Assembly (NCBI GenBank): GCA_025618425.1
Contig: CM046837.1
Coordinates: forward strand, 19,438,999 to 19,502,998
Reading direction: 5' to 3'
DNA: 64,000 nucleotides
Source: Heliocidaris tuberculata
Taxonomy: Eukaryota; Echinodermata; Echinoidea; Camarodonta; Echinometridae
The notes beneath the pieces are model-generated. The model was not told the origin of the DNA, did not search any database, and saw only the letters and a list, made by a program, of their open reading frames with translations. Made by a program: the position numbers and the translations under genes. Positions 24,074 to 33,430 of this stretch are shown piece after piece (position 1 is the first letter of the stretch; each line of letters starts with the position of its first letter).

Positions 24074-24475
24074 CGTTCACACGATGGGAGCTAAAATTTA
24101 AGTTTCGCTTGTAGTTTCAAAACTTAAGTTAACTTGTAGTTATCTTGTAGTTTCAGACCGTATGAACAGACTTGTAGTTTCGAAACGTTAAGTTTACTTG
24201 TAGTTTGGTTAAGGCCGAAACCACGAGCAGTGGGTGGTCCGCCGTCGAAGTTTCAGGCCATGTGAACGAAATAAACTTGAAGTTTCGCAAGCTTGTAGTT
24301 AGCGGTGACCTCGCTGTTCATTTTAAATTTCCGGGTCTTACCCTTCGCGCGAATTATGAACACAGGAACTGTGTGCGTACTGTACACACAATCGGTAGTA
24401 TCTACTTCCGAGGTTAACCACGACGATCGCTCAACTTGTAGTTTCAGCTCGTTTCAAGCTAGTGTGAACCCTCGT
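24074..24475. mobile_element. non-autonomous element with CTTGTAGTTTC iterons
   Basis: CTTGTAGTTTC occurs four times exactly, with several one- to three-base variants. Near-inverted ends are GTTCACACGATGGGAGCT and AGCTAGTGTGAACCCTC. Part of the same family (AAGTTTCGAAACCACAAG) continues at about 27457-27510, on the far side of the TTAA element. That element therefore appears to have inserted into this one. No ORF is credible. Confidence 0.5.
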
Positions 24476-24720
24476 TGCGGTTAGGGGTCGTGGTTTCGTT
24501 AAAGGGTACCTGAGGCCTGAAAAAGTAATTTGTATACAGTTAGCTTACACAAAAACAACCCCAGAAAACTTAACACGACATTCAACGGTGACAGCATACA
24601 GGAGATATTGATTTTTGAAAATAAAAAACCCCTAAAAATTAATATAAATAAGACTTGAGCAAAGACTAATCGATCGATCACGATAGCTCACTTAACGATA
24701 TATCGATTCAGGAACGTCTT

Positions 24721-25247
24721 CACTTTCAATTTTGGATTCGATAAATGTATTTTGCGACTTAGTTCTAATTTATTTGTTGTTTCATTCGGTCTATAGATTC
24801 TTTGTAATTTATGCGCCAAACCAATTTTCTATTCGATTTAAACGTTTTGTGCTGAATACTTGATTCATCTGTTGTTTTCTTTTGGGTTGTAGATTCTCCA
24901 TAAATTACGCGCCTACTGAATTTTCAGTTCGATAAAAACAGTTTGCGTTGTATACTTCATCCACTTAATGTCTTGTTTGGGTTGTATATTATGATTATCC
25001 ATTAGTTACGCGCCATACCAATTTCCAATCCAATTTAAAAAAAAAAAAAAAAATTTGCGTTGTATACTTCATTGATTTCATATTTTATTTGGGTTGTAGG
25101 CCTATATTATCCCTAAGTTAAGCGCCAAATCAATTTTTTATTCGATAAATGTATTTTGCGTCTTAGTTCTAATTTGTTTGTTGTTTCATTTGGTCTGTAG
25201 ATTCTTTGTAATTTATTCGCCAAACCAATGTTATATTCGACATAAAA
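24721..25247 (+). repeat. 95-bp satellite array, block 1a
   Basis: About 5.5 monomers. Each monomer has the order AATTT..ATTCGATA, then TTTGCGTTGTATACTT or TTTTGCGACTTAG, then TTGTTGTTTCATTTGG, then GTAGATTCT or GTATATTAT, and ends near GCGCCAAACC. Adjacent monomers fall into three variant types. Confidence 0.85.
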
Positions 25248-25940
25248 GGCGTGATTCGGGGGAGGGGGGGGGGGTGCGATCAATAATCGCCAGGACATGA
25301 ACTCCATGCTCTTAAGCACACCTTATAGGAAAGCTACAACTGAAAAGTTTGGAGATACCTTGCAGGAAGAAAGGAAAATGTCAAACAAAAGATTTGTTTG
25401 TTGTAGCGTGGCTTTAAATACTTCCTGGTTTTATTACTGCATCATTAGAAAGCAAAGAGAGAAAAAAACAACAACTTAGCTTTCAAAGAGAGAGCAGAGA
25501 CCAGAAGGCATTGTGTCAAGTATCACTTTCAAGGTGGGTGAAAGAAAAGACATTCAATAATAGCCATTTAAAACGCTGCGGGTATAATTATGCGAAATTT
25601 CCATGAAATTGTAGTTCCTTGTTCTAATTGTAAGAAATACACAGTTATATTTTAATCTATTTTTTTCAATTAGATATCACGTAAAGTTCATGTAAATACC
25701 AATTTAATTATATTTGAACAACTGAATGTGATTTTTTTTTTCTAATAGTTAGAACATGGACCTACAGTTTCCTGGTTGAATGAAACACATGTAGAACTTT
25801 CATGGAAAAATGGCTTGGATTGCGTAATAATTATGGCAATTTTCCATGAATTTATGCTAATTATGCACATGCAAATTACCCAAAGTTGCTTTTTCGGCAA
25901 CAACTTAGCTGAAACTGTTCGAAGACCACAATCACGGATC

Positions 25941-25975
<35 letters not shown>

Positions 25976-26511
25976 GAAACGAAAAGAACTTTTCTAGGTT
26001 TAAAAAATGTAAAATCGACTATATACCAGCATAAAAAAATCATAACAAATAGCACGGTAAAGACGGAATAAGTCGATGCGAGAAGCCTTTTCAGTGGCTT
26101 GAAACTACTTACTTACCTACCCATTAAAGCGTTAGAAATCATGACTTTATATATGAATTCAAACTTATGTTTTCATGAGAAGAGACCCTTAAGGAACGTA
26201 GGAACTAGTTTTTATTCAAATTAATAAACGGTTACTACGGACTTTTAAAAAATCTAGTTGGCATTAAAGATGAAAAACTGGTGCATGAAGACAAAATGGA
26301 AGTCAAACTTCGGAAGCGTCTTTCTGGAAGAAATACTTTTCCAGAGCCCTACTATTCTCGAGTTTCAAAAGCCATTATCTCCACTAATACTCTCTCTCTA
26401 GAGTTGACCTTTATATCAAATTAACGCTTATGAAATGAAGAATAATAATCATTAATAAAGTTAAATTTGAAAAAATGCGACTTTTGTCTCATTTTGACGT
26501 GATGGGTCACA
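25248..26511 (+). mobile_element. nested TA-flanked transposon, 5'-deleted copy
   Basis: Collinear with 34055-35512. The right terminus, GTCTCATTTTGACGTGATG followed by GGTCACA, is intact and followed by TATTATCC of the satellite. The left terminus and about 620 bp are missing, and the satellite joins directly at GCGTGATTCGGGG. It holds a poly(A) tract at 25944-25973. It has no transposase. Confidence 0.75.
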
Positions 26512-27123
26512 TATTATCCATTAGTTACGCGCCAAATAAATTTCCAATTGATAAAAAAACATTTTGCGTTGTATACTTCATTCATTTCATATTTTATTTG
26601 GATTGTATATTATTCCTAAGTTAAGCGCCAAATCAATTTTGGATTCGATATATGTATTTTACGTCTTAGTTCTAATTTATTTGTTGTTTCATTTGGTCAG
26701 TAGATTCTTTGTAATTTATGCGCCAAACCAATTCTATATTCGACATAATCGTTTTTTGTTGAATACTTGATTCATTTGTTGTTTTGTTTGGGTTGTAGAT
26801 TCTCCATAAATTATACGCGCCAAATCAATTTCCAGTCGATAAAAAAAAAACGATTTACGTTGTACACTTCATTCATTTCATATTTTATTTGGGCTGTATA
26901 TTATCTCTAAGTTAAGCGCCAAATCAATTTTTGATTCTTTAAAAACATTCTCCGTTGTATGACTTCATTCATTTGTTGTTCTATTCGGGTTGCAGATTAT
27001 CCAAAAGTTACGCACCAAATCAATTTCCAATTCGATAAAAACATTTTGCGTTGTATCCTTCATTCATTTGTTGTTTCATTGGGTTTGAATATTATCCGTA
27101 AGTTCCAGCCCAAATCAATTTTC
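26512..27123 (+). repeat. 95-bp satellite array, block 1b
   Basis: About 6.4 further monomers resume exactly where the nested element ends (TATTATCCATTAGTTACGCG), in the same orientation and phase as block 1a. Confidence 0.85.
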
Positions 27124-27544
27124 GAATGTTTGTCATCCCCGGCGCTGCACATAGCAGACCACAAAGCGATAAAGCGATCGCGATAATTCCATTATCGCGT
27201 CTTGGCCGTTCGCCGAACGTGCACGCATTAAAAAAACGCACTCGCAAAGAAAACTGCTCGCGCGGAACTCAACTCCAGTTGAGTTCCGCGCGTCGATCGT
27301 TTACGCTGTCCTTTATTTTCTTCAAACTCCTTAACCGCTAACCTGTAGAATGCCGGGTAAAGTTATTTGGGGTTAATTTTATGCATTCTAACTGTATACA
27401 ATTTTTTTTTTTTTTTTTTTTTTTTTTTGGGGGGGGGGGCCTCAGAGACCCTTTAAAGTTTCGCTAACTTAAAGTTTCGAAACCACAAGTCCCGTATGAA
27501 CGTAGCTATAGAGACCATAGGCGTAGACATAGGGCACAGACGAA

Positions 27545-27556
27545 TTATAATGTTGG

Positions 27557-27591
<35 letters not shown>

Positions 27592-27594
27592 GGG
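27545..27594. repeat. (GA)n followed by 14-base G run
   Basis: Simple repeat outside the right end of TTAA element copy 1. Confidence 0.95.
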
Positions 27595-27599
27595 AGATT

Positions 27600-29030
27600 G
27601 TGTATATGAGGACATGACAGTAGGCAGTAAATTTCATGACTATGTGGTATCATTGAATCACTCTATCAATATAATAATAATAATAATCCCTTACCTATAG
27701 CCACCTATATTACATGAATACTGGCATTCGAATATCTTTTTCTCCTCAAATGACACTTTAAGACTTTACGATGACAGCTACTGAAAAGAAAAAAAAATAC
27801 AAAAGAGAAAAGAGAACCAACTCAGCAACAGGCCTTGATTTCCATGGAAACAGATCCATGTTTAGATTTTTCTCCTAAGATTTCTTGGGTTCTAAGCTGC
27901 TTCTAAATTCATTTCCATTAAAAGTAGAGCAATACACCAACAAAAAGGTGAAACAAATACCCGCGTGAACATCTAAATCACATTTCCCCTTTGATCTTAG
28001 ATCCCATGTCAAGCTTTTATGCGATCAATAGCAAATTAACAGCCAACTATTTAAGTTTTCTTCTTTATTCAAAGAGTGAAAAATGTTTACAATTGCTCTT
28101 GTTAATACTTGAACTCTATAGTTTATCTCCCTACCATAGGCATGATAGGAAAAAAAGAATCATTGAGTAATAGAATTTCAACGTCTCCAACTTTCTCATC
28201 TTCCTTATTTTGTTAGAAATCAATTTCTATTTCATAAACCTCTTTCTTTTCTCCAATGACCAAAATGTAAAGTTGCACCCCCCCCCTCCGCCATTAAAGA
28301 AAATTAGATTAGATAAAATTTATTACCTGGAAAACATAGTTATGGGCAATTGAAAGGTCGTGTATTTCTATTTCCAGATGGCACTGCGCTGCAAATTGAT
28401 TTTTAGAATTAAAGTTTATTTTCCGTACCTGCAGAGCATTACATTCAAGATGCAATACTTCCAGTCCTCATTTTCCTTTTCTGAATAGTACGTTATTTCC
28501 AGTTTAAAATCGGGTAAGGTAGTAAAACAAAATTCACTCTCAGAATATTGACCTAACTGAAACTAAATCTTATCCAAACGAAAATATTTTGTTATTATTC
28601 TACTGAAAGAAAGGCAGGAACTCATAAACTGGGCGTTTAAAAAAAAACCAACAACCTAACTTTGAAAATTTCCTGTAAATAGACTATATACATATTATAT
28701 ACATCATTCATGTGCGTCTGTCTCAGAAACGGATTTATTTAACATCTTTGTCGCATCCTGGCTACTGACGATGAATGCGACGGGCTAACCGTTTTATTTC
28801 ATATTTAGTTAACCCTTTGCCTGCAGGTTGGAGGGTTTTTCGTTGCCGATTTTGGTTTTCTTCATTATCATATATAATAACCAAAAATAAGAGTTCTGCT
28901 TCGGAATCGTAGTTAGATGAGGTGTAGAAGACAAGTAAATAAAAGATTCCGTGAGACTGAAAAGTTTTCAAATTTTCGGCCCTAGGCCTTCATCAGGAAA
29001 TGAGGAAAATTTATTAAGTATCAACAAAAG
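27600..29030. other. intergenic, no gene seen
   Basis: No coding signal was recognised. A short minus-strand sequence at 28974-28996 has a hammerhead-like core order (CTGATGA, GGCC, TAG, GGCC, GAAA) and is discussed as an observation only. Confidence 0.5.
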
Positions 29031-29100
29031 AGCTTGAAGCGCAAAAATGCAAAAAGCTCCATGGATACTAGCGCAACCATGGTAGAGAAAGCTGAGGGAG

Positions 29101-29137
<37 letters not shown>

Positions 29138-29410
29138 GTAATAAAACGTCATAGATAAAAGAAAACAAAAGAAAACAAGAGAGGGAGAAGCGTAAAGGCG
29201 CACAAAACCATAGATACTAGCGCAACCATGGTAGAGAAAGCTGAGGGAGGAGAGAGAGGGAGAGAGAGAATGACGTAATAAAACGTCATAAAGAAAAGAA
29301 AAGAAAAGAAAACACGAGAGCGAGAAGCGTAAAAACGCACAAAAACATGGATACTGACGCAACCTATGGACGCAACCATGGCAAGAAAGTTGAGAGAGGG
29401 GAGAGAGATC

Positions 29411-29444
<34 letters not shown>

Positions 29445-29590
29445 ATGACGTAAAAAACTTCATAAAGACACAAAGGAAAAAAAAGTGAAGCGCAAAGAGC
29501 TCCAAGGATACTAACGTAACCAAGGTGAGTACAGAAGAGAGGGAAGATGACGTATTAAAACGTCATAAAGAGGCAGAGGGAAGGTAAAGA
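29031..29590. repeat. minisatellite, 4 units of 100-175 bp with CRE-like palindrome
   Basis: Units share AGCGCAAAAA/GCGCACAAAA, CCATGGATACTAGCGCAACC, GGTAGAGAAAGCTGAGGGAG, a variable (GA)n stretch and ATGACGTAATAAAACGTCAT. The palindrome sits at 29133-29152, 29270-29289, 29445-29463 (degenerate) and 29547-29566. Unit length varies mainly through the GA tract. The tandem ORFs on the minus strand are by-products of this repetition. Confidence 0.85.
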
Positions 29591-29639
29591 AAAAGAAAAG
29601 AAAATGAAAAGAAAAGAGAAGGGACGTAAATAAACACGT

Positions 29640-29643
29640 CAAA

Positions 29644-29677
<34 letters not shown>

Positions 29678-29760
29678 AAGAAGAAAGGAGAAAAAAAAGA
29701 GGAGCAGAAACAGAAAAAAGAGAACAAGGAAGAGAGAAAAAAGAAAAAAGTAGAAAAAAA
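29640..29760. repeat. GA- and A-rich simple sequence
   Basis: (GA)n at about 29648-29672 followed by purine-rich sequence up to the next minisatellite. Confidence 0.85.
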
Positions 29761-29764
29761 AATT

Positions 29765-29976
29765 ACAACATGTAACTTTTTAGAAGTCGACTTGGCAAGA
29801 TACCTTATGTCGCCATGACGACATGTAGCTTTTTAGAAATCGACTTGGCAAGATACCTTATGTTGCCAGGACGACATGTAAGTTTTAAGAAGTCGACTTG
29901 GCAAGATACCTTATGCCGCCATGACAACATGTAACTTTTTAGAAGTCGACTTGGCAAGATAATTTTTGTCGCCATG
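29765..29976 (+). repeat. 53-bp minisatellite, 4 copies
   Basis: Units start at 29765, 29818, 29871 and 29924, each ACRACATGTA..TTTTTAGAAGTCG followed by ACTTGGCAAGATACCTTATG. The period is exactly 53 bp. GTCGAC/AAGTCGACTT motifs continue in a looser arrangement to about 30060. Confidence 0.95.
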
Positions 29977-30159
29977 TCGACTTACAAAGGTGATAAGTCG
30001 ACAGGATAAGGCTATTAAGTCGACTTGACAAGATAAAATATCTCGCCATCTCGCCAAGTAGAATGGCACTTTAAAGCTTCCGTACATAGAGATATGAGCT
30101 GGAGAAATGAAAAGTTTCTGCAATGCAATTAGCGGCTTTGGATAAATATGACGTCACTG

Positions 30160-30385
30160 CAAATCCTCCACGCTAAATGGTTGGTGGCCAAAATATCGTT
30201 TTGTCGTGCTGGGAAAATCGCTCGCTGAGCGATTTTCTGAAAACCCCTAAAAACGTCGTGCACGACGTTTCGAAAAATGTCGTGGCTGGTGTGCACGGTG
30301 CCATAGGGTTTGCATTAGAGCGATTTTTCAAACAGTCGTTCATGTCGTGGGTCGTGTGTCGTGTTCGGTGTGAATCCGCCTTAAA
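30160..30385. mobile_element. small palindrome-rich element (TCGTG iterons)
   Basis: It contains a 10-bp-arm hairpin (AAAATCGCTC/GAGCGATTTT, 30214-30236) and a perfect 20-bp palindrome AAACGTCGTGCACGACGTTT at 30251-30270. Several GTCGTG copies occur up to 30365. The right end, GTGTGAATCCGCCTT, looks like a MITE border. Class and exact ends are unresolved. Confidence 0.45.
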
Positions 30386-30389
30386 AGCT

Positions 30390-31180
30390 TTATGCAGTTA
30401 GTAAATAATGCACTTATAGGTCATGCCAGTCATTAGGAAGTATGCCACATCAATTCTATTTATTTATTTATTTATTTCTGATCTTTTTATCTTTCAATAA
30501 TTGACCTTCAAATTTGTTTCATGTCTCGTAAGTATTCTCACCAGTGGTGTTGCTAGAATATTTTGAATGGGAGGGAGGAAGGAGACGTTGTCAGAACCAC
30601 TTAACCAAAACCCATGTTTGAAACCAATTTCGGGCTTTATTTGAAGTTCTCTTATTTCATTATTTCATTTCATTATAATGAAATAATAATATAGGCTAAC
30701 TGATACTCATATCTAAATATTGTTGATTTTTTGAAATTATTAATTATAAATATGAAATAATTATGTTTGTCAGGTATAAATGTTTTTACTTTTTGTTAGA
30801 AAATGAAACAAATGAATAAATGAGGGAATAAAAATGAAACTTTCCGAGACGCACGATTAATTTAGACCTGGCATTCAAGAGGGCGCTTTCAAACAAGTGC
30901 ATGTTGCCCAATAGACACCAATATTATTCGACGCTTACGCAGATGCCATGTCCCGAATGCCCGAATAATGCCGATTCTCATGGTACGTAATGTCAATCAC
31001 AGTTTGGGTCATGATTCGGCTGCTGTTCCTGGTCGGCCGGTTCCGCCTACATGATATGCATGCAATATTATAAACACGTACGATACTGTACATAATACAC
31101 AGTTTCAATTTAGAAGAATAATTAGTCTGTGGGCCACGGTAGACCCCCCCCCCCCCCCCCTTAGGCACAATTTTTAGTGA
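30390..31180. other. intergenic, no gene seen
   Basis: AT-rich, with a short (TTTA)n at about 30462-30478 and a 17-base C run at 31144-31160. No exon or transposon end was resolved. Confidence 0.5.
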
Positions 31181-31263
31181 TGTTTTCCTGGTAGCTAGGA
31201 CCCTCGGCTATCAGAATCTGCCTGTTTGCCATAGAGTTAATGGTGGGTGTGGCCACCAGGGCC

Positions 31264-31277
31264 GTTGCCATGGCAAC
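31264..31277. promoter_or_regulatory. RFX/X-box-like palindrome (unit 1)
   Basis: GTTGCCATGGCAAC is a perfect palindrome made of two RFX half-sites (GTTGCC/GGCAAC). RFX factors bind such sites, for example at ciliary gene promoters. No gene start is seen nearby, so function is unproven. Confidence 0.55.
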
Positions 31278-31617
31278 GTATCAAGGAAATACAGGAATTT
31301 ACTAAAATGCCCAATATTTCTAATTAAGAAATTTGAAAAATGATTGGTAAGCATCTAAATATATGTATTTTGGGCTTCCCGATTGATTGAAACCAAAATC
31401 TAGGCCATTTGAAGTCACGGTCATGTCAAAAATTGACGGTTACTATGGAAACGGTACCATAAAAAGTGGACATTTTTGAAAAAAATCTAAACTTATCAGT
31501 ATAAAATAGGGAAGTGTCTACACAATCTCAGATTATATTTTTCTATTAGCTAGGACCTCAGCTATCATAATCTGCCTGTTTTCCATAGAGTTCAAGGTGG
31601 GCGTGACTGCTAGGGCC

Positions 31618-31631
31618 GTTACCATGGTAAC
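31618..31631. promoter_or_regulatory. RFX/X-box-like palindrome (unit 2)
   Basis: GTTACCATGGTAAC lies at the position matching the unit 1 palindrome. It differs by two compensating changes that keep the palindrome intact. Confidence 0.55.
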
Positions 31632-31926
31632 ATATAACGAAATACTGGAATTTAGAAAATACCGTATATTTGTCATTTAACAGCACAAAATATATGGTAA
31701 GGATTCTAATATATGTATTTCAAGCTTCCCAACTGATTCCAACCACAATCTGAGTCATTTGAAGTCATGGGCGTGTCAAAAAAAGGCCTTTGCTATGGAA
31801 ACGCTACCACAAAATGTTGATATTTGTGGAAAATATCTGTGATTAATCAATACAAAATGGAAAACAACTGTCTGCACAATCGTAAATCATGTTTTTCTGT
31901 TAGCTAGGACCCTCAGCTAAAGTGCT

Positions 31927-32297
31927 GATAGCTTCCTGGAGGTTTTTTTAATGTTTGCTAGAAGGTATTCAAAAGAGCCACTGAGAAGGCCTGTGGTGCA
32001 ATTGCAGCTCAGCATTCTCATGACTTGCATGACTGGGGTTACATGTTTATTAGCCATGGACTTGATGTGTTGGGGACCATAAGACCTATAAGTTTACATA
32101 TTAGTTGCCCTTACAGGTAAAGCTGCAGTAGGCTTTACAGGAGATATAGCCAATAGTTTGCGAGATGGTTCTTCTTCAACTATCTTGCCTTAAGCATGGT
32201 TGGATAAAGGATGGCGGTAGCGCAGTTTAGTGGCTAAGTCCATGATGTTGTGAAATTAGTGAACACCAGTGGGTTTGTCTATATATCTGTTAAAGCT
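31927..32297. other. no gene seen
   Basis: Unique-looking sequence lies between the 355-bp repeat and the left end of TTAA element copy 2. No coding or repeat signal was recognised. Confidence 0.45.
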
Positions 32298-32523
32298 TTA
32301 AAGGGTACCTGAGGCCTGAAAAAATAATTTGTGTATAGTTAGCTTACACAAAATCAACTCCAGAAAACTTAACACGACATTCAACGGTGACAGCATACAG
32401 GAGATATTGATTTTTGAAAATAAAATACCCCCCCCCCAAATTAATATAAATAAGACTTGAGCAAAGACTAATCGATCAATCACGATAGCTCACCTAACGA
32501 TATATCGATTCAGGAATGTCTTC

Positions 32524-33430
32524 ACTTTCACTTTCAATTGTCGATTCGATAAATGTATTTTGCAACTTAGTTCTAATTTATTTGGTGTTTCATTCGGTCT
32601 GTAGATTCTTTGTAAATTATGCGCAAAACCAATTTTATATTCGATGTAAACGTTTTGTGCTGAATGCTTGATTCATCTGTTGTTTTGTTTGGGTTGTAGA
32701 TTCTCCATAAATTACGCTCCAACTGAATTTTCAGTTCGATAAAAACAGTTTGCGTTGTATACTTCATCCATTTAATGTTTTATTTGGGTTGTATATCATC
32801 CGTTAGTTACGCGCCAAATCATCTTCCAATTCGATTTAAAAAAAAAAAAAAACGAAAAAAAAAAAAAAACGAAAAAAAAAAAAAAAAAAAACGAAAAAAA
32901 AAAAAAAAAAAAAAAAAAGAATATTTTGCGCTGTATATTTTGTTCATTTGATGTTTTATTTGGGTTGTATATTATCCCTAAGTTAAGCGCCAAATCAATT
33001 TTTAATTCGATATATGTATTTTGCGTCTTAGTTCTAATTTGTTTGTTGTTTCATTAAGGGGGTCTTTAGATTCTTTGTAATTTATGCGCCAAACCAATTC
33101 TATATTCGACATAAACGTTTTGTGTTGAATACTTGATTCATTTGTTGTTTGTTTGGGTTGTAGATTCTCCATAAATTACGCGCCAACTTATAATTTTCAT
33201 TTCGATAAAAACATTCTGGGTTGTATACTTCATTTTATATTTTATTTGGGTTGTATATTATCCCTAAGTTAAGCGCCAAATCAATTTTCGATTCGATATA
33301 TGTATTTTACGTCTTAGTTCCAATTTATTTGTTGTTTCATTTGATCTGAAGATTCTTTGAAATTTTCTATTCGATATAAACATTTTGCGTTGTATACTTC
33401 ATCCATTTCATGTTTTATTTGAGTTGTATA
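32524..33430 (+). repeat. 95-bp satellite array, block 2a
   Basis: About nine monomers in the same three-type order as block 1a, interrupted by an A-rich tract at 32837-32918 in which A runs are separated by CG. Confidence 0.85.

Larger units (their letters stand above)
24503..27452 (+). mobile_element. TTAA-flanked TIR element with satellite cargo, copy 1
   Basis: It starts AGGGTACCTGAGGCC and ends GGCCTCAGAGACCCT, flanked by TTAA at 24499-24502 and 27453-27456. Similarity between inverted ends extends about 100 bp (for example TTTGTATACAGTTAG at both ends). The interior is an array of 95-bp satellite monomers split by a nested TA-type element (25248-26511), then a unique GC-richer segment (27125-27340) shared with copy 2. 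No transposase is present. By target site and termini this is a piggyBac-like non-autonomous element; the superfamily call is inference. Confidence 0.8.
31194..31926 (+). repeat. 355-bp tandem repeat carrying X-box palindromes
   Basis: The anchor GCTAGGACC recurs at 31194, 31549 and 31904, giving two full units of 355 bp and a partial third. The units are about 75-80% alike by eye. Each holds a perfect 14-bp palindrome at the same place: GTTGCCATGGCAAC at 31264-31277 in unit 1 and GTTACCATGGTAAC at 31618-31631 in unit 2. Each also holds a related imperfect site about 170 bp further on (31439-31452, 31789-31802). These fit the RFX-factor X-box consensus. No ORF. Confidence 0.85.

Noticed and set aside
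29021..29523. Minus-strand ORFs with repeated MVALVSM-like blocks
   Set aside because: The protein repetition is a direct by-product of the minisatellite, and frames are kept only by chance between GA tracts.
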